Source: Zhongshania aquimaris
GTDB taxonomy: Bacteria; Pseudomonadota; Gammaproteobacteria; Pseudomonadales; Spongiibacteraceae
Length of the DNA stretch: 64,000 bases
Direction of reading: 5' to 3'
Assembly (NCBI RefSeq): GCF_019312595.1
Contig: NZ_JAHWDQ010000002.1
Coordinates: 574,537-638,536, forward strand
Part shown: piece after piece, positions 19,721-27,997 of the stretch
Position numbering within the stretch: the stretch's first letter is position 1
Layout of the letters: each line of letters opens with the position of its first letter
Made by a program: the position numbers and the translations under genes
Notes under the pieces: generated by a model
Seen by the model: only the letters and a program-made list of their open reading frames with translations
The model's database searches: none
What the model was told of the DNA's origin: nothing

Positions 19721-20956
19721 GTGAAACAGAATGCTTATGTTGCCGGCGTCGGAATGACGCCGTTTGGCAACGCTATGGATAAAACCCTCAATGATTTGGC
19801 CTGTGCATCTATCAAGGATGCCTTAAAGGATGCTGGTATTCCCAAAGAGGAGTTGAACGCGGCCTATATGGGTAACGCTGCAGGTGGCGTTATTACCGGC
19901 CAGGTTTGTGTACCCGGGCAGGTTGCCCTGCGCAGTATGGGGATTGGGAAAATACCTGTTATCAACATTGAAAATGCATGTGCAACTTCTGCAACGGCCT
20001 TTCAGCAGGCTTGTACCATGGTGACTCTCGGGGTCTATGACGTGGTGTTGGTTTGCGGTTACGAAAAGCTTTATCACGAAGATAAAAACAAAACTTTTTC
20101 GGTTTTTACCGGTGCGATTGATGTCACCCAAACCGAGGCAATTACGCAGCGATTGCGAGCTCGTAATGACGCCATTGGCCAAGCGCTGGATATGAGCGGC
20201 GCGGGCAGTAGCCGTTCTATCTTTATTGATATCTACGCGACGTGGGCGCGTGAGCATATGCATCAGTACGGCACGACGCGCGAGCAGTTGGCGGCGGTGT
20301 CAGCTAAAAACTCCGTGCACGGTAGCTTGAATCCAAAGTCACAGTTTCAAAATGTAATTTCGATAGAGGATGTCCTCGCTGCTCGCGAAGTAGTTGCGCC
20401 ACTCACCTTGCCGATGTGCGCACCGATTGGTGACGGTGCGGCAGCGGTGATTGTTGTGAGTGAAAGTTATGCCAGGAAAATAGGTAAGGGACGCTGTATT
20501 AGAGTAAATGCGTCTAGCCTGCACAGCGGTTGGGATGCCAGTGAAAATGAGCTGCCAATGGTGTCGGGTGCAGTTGCACAGCTTTATGAACAGGCAGGAT
20601 TGGGCGCTGAAGATCTTAACTGCGTGGAGCTTCACGATGCATCGGCGATTTCAGAAATAAAATATTACGAATACTTGGGTTTGTGCGCGAATGGGGCGGG
20701 TGGCGAATTTGTCGCTAGCGGAGCGTCATCCCTGGGTGGACGCGTGCCGGTTAATACTTCCGGTGGATTGATGCGCAAGGGGCATCCGATCGGTGCCACT
20801 GGCGCGGCGCAAATTGTAGAGCTGGTTATGCAGCTTCGCGGCGAGGCCGGTGCGCGTCAGGTTGGTGGCGCCAGGGTTGCGCTTGCCGAGAATGGTGGCG
20901 GTTATATCGGTACAGATGCGGCTGCCTTGGTGCTTAGTATCTTGTCAAAAGAATAA
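19721..20956 (+). CDS. Thiolase family protein (SCP2-type acetyl-CoA acyltransferase)
   Basis: 411 residues starting at GTG with AAGGAAG upstream. The nucleophile region is NIENACATSATAFQQA. The HDA motif (CVELHDASAISEI) and GLMRKGHPIGATGAAQIVEL match the SCP2-like thiolases used in degradative acyl-CoA cleavage, such as steroid side chains and branched acids. It is 12 bp after the dehydrogenase and 13 bp before the ligase gene. No separate DUF35 partner is in the operon. Confidence 0.92.
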   Translation: MKQNAYVAGVGMTPFGNAMDKTLNDLACASIKDALKDAGIPKEELNAAYMGNAAGGVITGQVCVPGQVALRSMGIGKIPVINIENACATSATAFQQACTMVTLGVYDVVLVCGYEKLYHEDKNKTFSVFTGAIDVTQTEAITQRLRARNDAIGQALDMSGAGSSRSIFIDIYATWAREHMHQYGTTREQLAAVSAKNSVHGSLNPKSQFQNVISIEDVLAAREVVAPLTLPMCAPIGDGAAAVIVVSESYARKIGKGRCIRVNASSLHSGWDASENELPMVSGAVAQLYEQAGLGAEDLNCVELHDASAISEIKYYEYLGLCANGAGGEFVASGASSLGGRVPVNTSGGLMRKGHPIGATGAAQIVELVMQLRGEAGARQVGGARVALAENGGGYIGTDAAALVLSILSKE

Positions 20957-20959
20957 TAA
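20952..20959 (+). promoter_or_regulatory. A-rich AANAANAA motif at the ligase ribosome-binding site
   Basis: AATAATAA abuts the GGGAAGGG ribosome site of the acyl-CoA ligase gene (ATG 20970). It matches the Hfq/Crc catabolite-activity motif known from Pseudomonas. It could occur by chance in an A-rich spacer, but gains weight from the CrcZ-like RNA at 43013-43126. Confidence 0.4.
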
Positions 20960-20969
20960 GGGAAGGGAT

Positions 20970-22574
20970 ATGAAAGATCTCAGAATATTTTCTAATTTAA
21001 TTGAAGATAAAAAAAATTCTAATCCAAACCTTGATGTGCTGACCTTCGTCAATGTACTTCCCTGCGGCGATCTTGAGCACGAAACGAGAACGTATAAAGG
21101 TTTGTGGGATCAGGGACAGCGCGTTTTTGCCGGTTTGAAGAATGAAAAAATGGCGCCGGGTGAGAGCTTTGCCATTGTCATGCAGAACCATCCAGAATTT
21201 GTAGATTGTATGGTGGGGAGCTCGCTCGCCGCGACCGTATTTGTTCCTATTGATCCGCGTACCAGCGGCGAGCGTCTGGAGTACATGTTGAGTTGGGCTG
21301 ACTGTCAGGGCGTTGTTTGCGCTGATTATTGCCTGAACAATGTATTGGCTGCCTGTAAAAAGTTGCCGCAGATACGCTGGATCTGGGTTATGCACAGCGG
21401 CGAGTTAATGAAAATGCCTGGCAATGACCCGCGGTTGAAAAAATGGAGTGATATAGCGCACGCGGCAATAGATGAATCAGAGGGGCGTGTGCAGAGTGCA
21501 GATGAAACGATGCAGATGCTCTATACCTCTGGCACCACCGGTGATCCAAAGGCTATTCGTGCACCTTACACCCGGTATGACACAGTGGCGTCAATAGGGC
21601 CAATGATAGGGCTCCGAGAAAATGACAGGCCTTATACTGGTTTGTCTTTTACCCATGCCAACGCCCAGTTAATTAGCTTGGGAAATATTTTAAAAATGGG
21701 TTTGCGTGGCGTTATCAGTCGCAAATTCACCAAGTCTAGATTGTGGGATATTTGCCGAGCTTATAGTTGCACCACGTTTAACTTGCTCGGCGGTATGACA
21801 ACTGCAATCTACAGCGAACCGGTGCGGCCAAATGACGCCAATAATCCTGTGCGATTTATATTAAGCGCAGGCATGCCCGGTGCAATCTGGAAGGACTTCA
21901 GTAAGCGCTTTGATGTGGAGCTCTTTGAGTTTTATGGCGCTGCTGAGGGCGGCATGATGTTCAATCCGCCAGGGGTGGGACCTATTGGGAGTATTGGTAA
22001 GCCGCCTGCCAGTTTAACTGCCCGGATTATTGATGAACAGGGTAATCCATGTGCACCAGGCGAGCGTGGTGAAATTGTTTTTGAGGCGGCGTCAGGCGAG
22101 CCCTTGGCTGTTGAATATTACAAAAACCCGGAGGCATCCAAAAAGAAGACGTCCGACGGCGTTCTGTATATGGGTGATATTGGCCATCAAGACGAAGATG
22201 GTTGGTATTACTTTGACAGTCGTAAAGGGGATGAAATTCGCCGCAATGGCGAGTTTGTTGATATCGCCAAAATAGAAAAAACCATTGCCGAATTTGATGA
22301 TGTTGAAGATGTTTTTGTCTACGGCATTCCATCCTTAAATGGAGCTCCGGGTGAGAAGGATGTGATTGCTGCAGTAGTGCCGGTAGAGGCTAGGTTATTC
22401 GATCCGGATGTGCTGGTGAAGCATTGTCGGGAAGTGCTGGGGCGCAACGATTTACCGAGCTATATACAGGTCATGTCGGAGATTCCCAAAACCGCTTCTG
22501 AAAAACCACAGTCACGTTTTTGCTACGAGTTTTTTATGGAGCAAAAAAATCATGTCTATGACGTGGCTTCGTAA
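20970..22574 (+). CDS. AMP-dependent acyl-CoA synthetase/ligase (CaiC-like)
   Basis: 534 residues from the ATG at 20970 (GGGAAGGG upstream); the frame opens earlier inside the thiolase gene but that part is a shadow. ANL-superfamily motifs are: P-loop MLYTSGTTGDPKAIRAPY, EFYGAAEGG, YMGDIGHQDEDGWYYFDSRKGDEIRRNGEFVD, and a C-terminal KTASEKPQSR region with the domain-swing lysines. It activates a carboxylate to its CoA ester. The closest well-known relative by layout is carnitine/crotonobetaine-CoA ligase, but the true substrate is unknown. It is the last gene of the operon begun at 18377. Confidence 0.92.
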   Translation: MKDLRIFSNLIEDKKNSNPNLDVLTFVNVLPCGDLEHETRTYKGLWDQGQRVFAGLKNEKMAPGESFAIVMQNHPEFVDCMVGSSLAATVFVPIDPRTSGERLEYMLSWADCQGVVCADYCLNNVLAACKKLPQIRWIWVMHSGELMKMPGNDPRLKKWSDIAHAAIDESEGRVQSADETMQMLYTSGTTGDPKAIRAPYTRYDTVASIGPMIGLRENDRPYTGLSFTHANAQLISLGNILKMGLRGVISRKFTKSRLWDICRAYSCTTFNLLGGMTTAIYSEPVRPNDANNPVRFILSAGMPGAIWKDFSKRFDVELFEFYGAAEGGMMFNPPGVGPIGSIGKPPASLTARIIDEQGNPCAPGERGEIVFEAASGEPLAVEYYKNPEASKKKTSDGVLYMGDIGHQDEDGWYYFDSRKGDEIRRNGEFVDIAKIEKTIAEFDDVEDVFVYGIPSLNGAPGEKDVIAAVVPVEARLFDPDVLVKHCREVLGRNDLPSYIQVMSEIPKTASEKPQSRFCYEFFMEQKNHVYDVAS

Positions 22575-23107
22575 TTACAAAATTAAAATAATAAATATTT
22601 TTGTGTCGTAAATTAACAGTGAAAGGGTCGGTAATGAGCATTACTGAAAGACTAGTTTAAAACTAGCATATGGTCATAATCTGATAAAAATATTTTTTAC
22701 GTAGTTGAAATAAGAAGTGCATTGAATAAGTAACGAGGTCGTAACGCTGGATTTACAAACGGCCACATCGCGAAAGCAGGAAGTTTGTAGATGGATGAGA
22801 TTCGGTTTCACTGCACAAAGATGTCAAAACGAGATATAGGTTTGCGGTTATTGAGCTTAGAACGCTTGTCGTTGCAGCTAGAAAGTAAAACCTCCCCATT
22901 TGGGCAGGTCTTTTCTAAATGATCGCGAAGTAGGATTGGTCCAACTGGTTTTCAGACAATAACAGCGCAAAGTGCTATGTATGTGTATTAAAAGTCTGTT
23001 GGATGATATGCGTGGCTAGGTGAGATGTAGCCGAACAGCGACACGATAATTGTGTGTAAAGAGCGTTTCATAGTGTCTCTTTGCAATGAAAGAGGTAGAA
23101 AACCTTA
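22575..23107. other. 533-bp regulatory-looking intergenic region
   Basis: There is no supported gene. It holds palindromes GTAATG-AG-CATTAC (22631-22644) and CTAGTTT-A-AAACTAG (22652-22666), and the 15-mer TGTCGTAAATTAACA (22604-22618). A related GTCGGTAATGA follows 22 bp after the GTCGTAAATTA core. A 43-codon ORF at 22791-22922 has no recognisable product. It most likely holds the promoter and operators of the MMPL operon. Confidence 0.5.
22604..22618. promoter_or_regulatory. Shared 15-mer, candidate regulator-binding site (copy 2)
   Basis: Exact second copy of TGTCGTAAATTAACA (first at 18260-18274). Here the GTCGTAAATTA core (from 22605) is followed 22 bp later by GTCGGTAATGA (from 22627), 8 of 11 identical. 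That is a direct-repeat spacing compatible with an AraC-type dimer. Confidence 0.5.
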
Positions 23108-25567
23108 ATGAATACAATAAGAAATAGAATAGCGTTAGCGGTGTTGGAGAATAGAAAAACTGCGTGGTTTTTCTTTACCGCCGTGACAATATTTTTTGCT
23201 ATGGGCTTAAAAAACGTTGAGCTTAAAACGATATTTTCTGACTTGCTTCCCAAGGATGATCCTTTTATTCAAGTCTTTAAGGATCACCCAAACTTTGGTA
23301 ATCCCCTGACCTTTACCTTAATGGTAAAAACGAAATCAGGGGATATTTACAACTCGGACACCCTCGCCAAAGTGTGGCAATTAACACGTGATATCGATCT
23401 GTCTCCCGGTGTGGATCACGATCAGATATTGTCAATCGCGTCGGCCAAAGCGCGCTATGCAGAGGCCACCCCTTTCGGTATTGATGCGCAGCCTCTGATG
23501 GGTGATTCGGTGCCGGTTACCGATGAGGAAATCGCCCGATTTAAGGAGAATGTGCGTAAATCACCTAATGCACAGCAGTTCTTAATATCTGGAGATGAGA
23601 CGGCAACGATCATTTCGGCTACGTTTATCGAACAGCGCCTAGACTATGGCGTTGCTTTTAAGTTTGTTAAAGATCTCGCCGATAATGCCCGCGATGCGAA
23701 CCATGAAGTCTATATGGCGGGTCAGCCGGCGCTGACTGGCTGGGTGTACGAATACCAGCATCAAATGATCGGGATTTTTGCGATCACTCTGGGCGCTCTA
23801 GTTATCGCCTTAATTCTGTACACCCAGAATATCGCCGGTGTTGTTACGCCAGTGTTTGCCAGTATGGTTGCGGCAATTTGGGGTTTTGGTTTCGCCGGTT
23901 GGATGAAGCTGCCAATTGAGCCTTTGTTGATGATCGTGCCGCTATTACTTATTGCGCGGTCCTTCAGCCATTGCGTGCAGTTTACCGAGCGCTTTTATGA
24001 AGTATTTGCGCAGGTGGGTGACAAGGTGCGTGCTGCCGGTATTACCACTGGGCTTATGCTGGCGCCGTCAATCTTAGGGATTATCACTGACGCGGCGGGT
24101 ATCTTTCTTATATCGATTGCGCCGATTCCCGCGATGGAACGTTTCTCTTTGTTTTGCGGCTTCTGGGCGATGATGCTTGCGCCAACAGGGGTCTTCCTTG
24201 CGCCGTTGCTACTGTCGGTATTACCGGCTCCGAAAAATCTCGATAAGATTATTTCCGATGAGTCGGGCGGTGTGCACGGCCGAGTGAAGTCAGTACTCGC
24301 TTGGATTGCAACTTTCTCGCAAGGTAAGCGCGCACGATATACCACCGTAGTGGTTGTATTAATTGCCGCTTTCTCTACCTACCACGCGATGCGTATTCAA
24401 ATAGGTAACCCGGTCGAAGGCAGTAACTTGCTATGGGAAGACTCTGAATACAATGTGTCGGTCGCAAAAATCAATCAGCATTTTCCAGGCGTGAATACTC
24501 TTGAAGTTATTCTAGAGGCTAAGGACCCCAACAATTCAAACCGCGTTGCCCGTCAGGCGGAAACGGTTTCGACGATGTTAGAGCTGCAAGCCATTATGGA
24601 GGCCGGCGAAGACGCACCGCGCGCGACTTTGTCTTTCGGTGATTTCTTGATGGACGCGAATCGTCTGATTTCCGGCGGTCACCCTAAGTGGTTGCCTTTG
24701 GATAATACCGATTCGGCGGTGAATGCGGCAACGTCTGCGGTGTTGATGGGCACCAGCCCTAAAGCCTACTCCCACGTTGTCGACTTTGAGCTACAGAACT
24801 CCACGGTGTCATTTTGGTATCCCGATAATAAGCAGGCGACAGTCGATCATGCGCTCGCTTCTGCTGAAGCTGCGATTGCCAAGGTAGGTATTGATCACCC
24901 TGACTTCACTGTGCGCTTGGGCAGCGGAACGATTGCGATTCAACAGGCGATTAATCACGTAGTTGAGCGCTATCACTGGCTAATTATGAGCTTGCTCAAT
25001 CTGGTGATTTTGTTGGTGTCGAGCTACGCCTACCGCTCGCTTGTGGCGGGTATGGTTTTGCTTATCCCGGTTAACCTTTCCAATATGATTCTGACGACGT
25101 GTATGTCGTTTATGGGTATAGGCTTAGATATTAATTCATTAATGGTGGCGGCAATTGGCGTTGGTGTGGGTATCGACTACGGCATCTACCTGCTGAGCAG
25201 AATGTGTGAGGAGTATCAAGAGCGCGAAGATTATGGCCAGTCGATTACTGCGGCATTAACAACTACTGGCAAGGCCATTATGTTTACCGCGAGCATAATG
25301 CTGATCGGTATTCTTCCTTGGTACTTCCTGTCCGGGCTTAAATTTCTTGCCGATATGGGGCTGCTACTCGTGCTGGTAATGCTGATCAATATGGTAATTG
25401 CGCTGCTTGTATTGCCGCTGTTGGTGTGGCTGATAAAGCCGAAGTTTATTTCCAGCAAAGACATTATGGTGCTGGGCGAAGGTGTCGATATAGCTAAGTT
25501 GATGGCTGAAGATACGCAAAAAAAACAAGCTGAAAGTCACAATAGTTTAAAAGCCGAAACAGTATAA
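23108..25567 (+). CDS. RND superfamily exporter, MMPL type
   Basis: 819 residues. It has an N-terminal membrane anchor, a large periplasmic domain, a first membrane bundle around 220-380 (IFAITLGALVIALILYTQN, VTPVFASMVAAIWGFGFAGWM, PLLLIARSFSHCVQFTERFYE), a second periplasmic domain and a C-terminal bundle (LINMVIALLVLPLLVWLI). The SHCVQ and GVGVGIDYGIYLLSRM segments are hallmarks of COG1033/MMPL transporters. Proton-driven movement of hydrophobic compounds across the inner membrane is known for the family. It is the first gene of the envelope operon, with DUF1329, YCF48-like and DUF1302 genes downstream. Confidence 0.9.
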   Translation: MNTIRNRIALAVLENRKTAWFFFTAVTIFFAMGLKNVELKTIFSDLLPKDDPFIQVFKDHPNFGNPLTFTLMVKTKSGDIYNSDTLAKVWQLTRDIDLSPGVDHDQILSIASAKARYAEATPFGIDAQPLMGDSVPVTDEEIARFKENVRKSPNAQQFLISGDETATIISATFIEQRLDYGVAFKFVKDLADNARDANHEVYMAGQPALTGWVYEYQHQMIGIFAITLGALVIALILYTQNIAGVVTPVFASMVAAIWGFGFAGWMKLPIEPLLMIVPLLLIARSFSHCVQFTERFYEVFAQVGDKVRAAGITTGLMLAPSILGIITDAAGIFLISIAPIPAMERFSLFCGFWAMMLAPTGVFLAPLLLSVLPAPKNLDKIISDESGGVHGRVKSVLAWIATFSQGKRARYTTVVVVLIAAFSTYHAMRIQIGNPVEGSNLLWEDSEYNVSVAKINQHFPGVNTLEVILEAKDPNNSNRVARQAETVSTMLELQAIMEAGEDAPRATLSFGDFLMDANRLISGGHPKWLPLDNTDSAVNAATSAVLMGTSPKAYSHVVDFELQNSTVSFWYPDNKQATVDHALASAEAAIAKVGIDHPDFTVRLGSGTIAIQQAINHVVERYHWLIMSLLNLVILLVSSYAYRSLVAGMVLLIPVNLSNMILTTCMSFMGIGLDINSLMVAAIGVGVGIDYGIYLLSRMCEEYQEREDYGQSITAALTTTGKAIMFTASIMLIGILPWYFLSGLKFLADMGLLLVLVMLINMVIALLVLPLLVWLIKPKFISSKDIMVLGEGVDIAKLMAEDTQKKQAESHNSLKAETV

Positions 25568-25641
25568 AGACGCTGTTCTGAATGCTGTTTTAACACGACG
25601 TAAGAAGACAACAATAAAAGGGTTTATCCCGGAGGAGTATT

Positions 25642-27021
25642 ATGCACATCAAGAAATATGACACCAATTTTAGTCGTCGTCGTTTTATGGAAAACACCCT
25701 CAAGGGAGTGGGAGCGGCTGGCGTGCTAGCCCCGTTGTGGCCACTTATTGCTAACGCAGGTGATGTGAGTAAGGCCTATCCTGACGAGCTGCTATCTATC
25801 GAAATGTACACCAAGGGTAAGGTGAAGCCGGGCGATATCATCACCGCCGACAATGTTGAACATGTAAAAGAATTGTTGGACCCGATTGCCTATATGCACG
25901 TGAAGGAAATGGGGCGTCGGATTCATATTGTTGAGCCGGTTAAGGACGTAAGTCGTATATTTCCTACCGAATATCTGGAAGCGACATTGCGAAACCAAGG
26001 CAAGGCGGTTATTGGTAAAGACGGCAACGTTTACACCAAAAGCGGCGAGCCGTGGATTGGTGGTACGCCTTTCCCTGAGCCCAAAAATGGGGTTGAGGCG
26101 CAGTATAATTTGACCCTGAGTTGGGGGCGTCACGATTACTCGCAGTATGCAGTGCGCGATTGGGATATCGATTCATCCGGTGACTTGTCTTATCAGTATG
26201 ACTTTGTGTGGACGGAGTTAAATACCACTGCGCGCACCGACGGCACTGTTTGGAAAGATAAGAAAGATCTCCTGCGTTACCAGTCAGTGTTCTTTACTGC
26301 ACCGAACGACAGTGCCGGTACGTCGTTCTTAAATATTTGGGATTACGATCAACGCAAATTCCCCGAATTGCACGGTTATATTCCCGCGTTCCGTCGTGTT
26401 CGCCAGTTCCCTACCAATCAGCGTTTTGAGCCATTGGTGCCCGGTATTACCTTGTTCCTTTCTGATGCATGGGCAGCGGGTGATCCACTGCAAACCTGGG
26501 GCAATTACAAGATTGTGGGTCGTCAGCCAATGTTGGGTGCGATCGGTTCTAGGAACTTCCACGGCGGCTATCACGACAACTGGGAAAAACCTGTTCACGG
26601 CGGTCCTAAAGATCAAACCTTCTTCGACACCTATATGGAATTGGTACCTGAATGCATTGTGGTCGAAGCAGAGCCAACCGGTTATGCGCGGGCGCCCGTC
26701 GGTAAAAAGCGGGTTTGGATCGATGCTAGAAATCAGATGTATGTCGCCTATGTGGTCTACGATCGCCGCGGCGAAATGTGGAAGTCGTTTGAGCCACACT
26801 ACGCCATGCAGGATAACGACAAGATGACCCGCAACGATGGCTCACATCCCGCTTGGTCTTGGTCTAGTGTGCACAGCCACGATATTCAGTCGAACCGTAT
26901 GAGTCGTTTTGTTCAGGCTAAGTCGGTCACGGGTGGTTACCAAAGCGGCTACGATCCTGGCGACGTGGATGTCTTTAATAAGTTCCTCACAATTCAGGCC
27001 ATGCAGCGTCTTGGGGGTTAA
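25642..27021 (+). CDS. DUF1329 protein with Tat signal (copy 1)
   Basis: 459 residues with a strong SD (GGAGGA). The N-terminus reads FSRRRFMENTLKGVGAAG then a hydrophobic stretch ending LIANAG, a twin-arginine export signal; Tat export means the protein folds in the cytoplasm. The mature part has the DUF1329 landmarks PYLDELLS-like, MGRRIHI, PWIGGTPFP, RYQSVFFTAP, and the long WAAGDPLQTWGNYKIVGRQPMLG. DUF1329 proteins are thought to be LolA/LolB-like lipid carriers (from memory, not verified here). It lies 74 bp after the MMPL gene and 1 bp before the YCF48-like gene. Confidence 0.9.
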   Translation: MHIKKYDTNFSRRRFMENTLKGVGAAGVLAPLWPLIANAGDVSKAYPDELLSIEMYTKGKVKPGDIITADNVEHVKELLDPIAYMHVKEMGRRIHIVEPVKDVSRIFPTEYLEATLRNQGKAVIGKDGNVYTKSGEPWIGGTPFPEPKNGVEAQYNLTLSWGRHDYSQYAVRDWDIDSSGDLSYQYDFVWTELNTTARTDGTVWKDKKDLLRYQSVFFTAPNDSAGTSFLNIWDYDQRKFPELHGYIPAFRRVRQFPTNQRFEPLVPGITLFLSDAWAAGDPLQTWGNYKIVGRQPMLGAIGSRNFHGGYHDNWEKPVHGGPKDQTFFDTYMELVPECIVVEAEPTGYARAPVGKKRVWIDARNQMYVAYVVYDRRGEMWKSFEPHYAMQDNDKMTRNDGSHPAWSWSSVHSHDIQSNRMSRFVQAKSVTGGYQSGYDPGDVDVFNKFLTIQAMQRLGG

Positions 27022-27022
27022 T

Positions 27023-27973
27023 GTGAGAACCGTAAGCAATAAGGTGAAATGCCTTCTACCGCTGCTCTTTGTTACTGCAATAGGTGCTGCTAACGCGGCG
27101 CCACTGCAGAGCGAGATGGTTAATCAGGGGCATGCTCACGAGGCATTGTTTGCCATTAATGTGAGCAAAGACGGCCTTATTGCGGTCGGCGGCGCCGGGC
27201 AAATAAGCAGCAGTAAAGACGGCCAGTCGTGGCAGCGAGTTAACGTTGAATTGGCGGGCCGGTCTTTGTTGGCGGTGTCTGATTTGAACGGTAATGCTAT
27301 TGCGGTTGGTCAGCAAGGTGTCATCGTTCGACGTCAAGGCGAGGCGTGGCTAGAGCAGACCTCGCCCACCACCGAAAGATTGTTTTCTGTCGCCCAAGAT
27401 GGAGCGGGATTTGCCATCGCTGCCGGTGGCTTTGGCACGGTTTTACGCTCAATCGACAGCGGTGCGAGCTGGGAAAAACTGGCTATCGACTGGCAGGAGC
27501 TAATCGGCCAGCCCTACGAACCTCACGTTTACAACGTCACTGTGGATGAGCTGGGGCGCGCTTATATGGCGGGTGAGTTTGGCATGATTGCGCGCTCCGA
27601 CGATCAGGGTAAAACCTGGCAGGCTCTGCACAGTGGTGACGAATCATTATTTGGTTTGGCCTTGGGTGAGCGTGGTTTGGCTTATGCGGTAGGCCAGAGC
27701 GGCACCATCTTGCGTAGTCAAGATAGTGGTGAAAGTTGGTCAAAAATAGAGTCTGGCAGTGACGCAATTTTACTAGACGTGTCTATTCGTGGTGATGATC
27801 GCGCAGTGATAACCGGTATACGTGAAGCCCTATCGGTTGCCGCTGGCAGTTCAAGCGCCACTCGGCTTGATAACTCTCAGTTGCTGACATCTTGGTATTG
27901 CGATGTGGGCGTGTTTAACGGCGAGTTCTATGTGGTCGGTCAGCAGGCAAATGTTTTAAAACTCTCTATATAA
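27023..27973 (+). CDS. YCF48/BNR-like periplasmic beta-propeller
   Basis: 316 residues from GTG at 27023, with GGGGG six bases upstream; the start lies one base after the DUF1329 stop. The Sec signal peptide is CLLPLLFVTAIGAANA, cleaved before APLQ. Repeats of the type GxxGxIxxSxDxGxSW recur about every 45 residues (GAGQISSSKDGQSWQ, FGTVLRSIDSGASWE, FGMIARSDDQGKTWQ, SGTILRSQDSGESWS), typical of YCF48-like propellers. It is probably the periplasmic adaptor between the MMPL pump and the outer-membrane protein. Confidence 0.88.
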   Translation: MRTVSNKVKCLLPLLFVTAIGAANAAPLQSEMVNQGHAHEALFAINVSKDGLIAVGGAGQISSSKDGQSWQRVNVELAGRSLLAVSDLNGNAIAVGQQGVIVRRQGEAWLEQTSPTTERLFSVAQDGAGFAIAAGGFGTVLRSIDSGASWEKLAIDWQELIGQPYEPHVYNVTVDELGRAYMAGEFGMIARSDDQGKTWQALHSGDESLFGLALGERGLAYAVGQSGTILRSQDSGESWSKIESGSDAILLDVSIRGDDRAVITGIREALSVAAGSSSATRLDNSQLLTSWYCDVGVFNGEFYVVGQQANVLKLSI

Positions 27974-27997
27974 AAATATTTTTGGAGATTATCGTGT

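Noticed and set aside
22791..22922. 43-codon ORF in the gap before the MMPL gene
   Set aside because: No good ribosome site, no recognisable product, and it lies in a region full of palindromes that looks regulatory.
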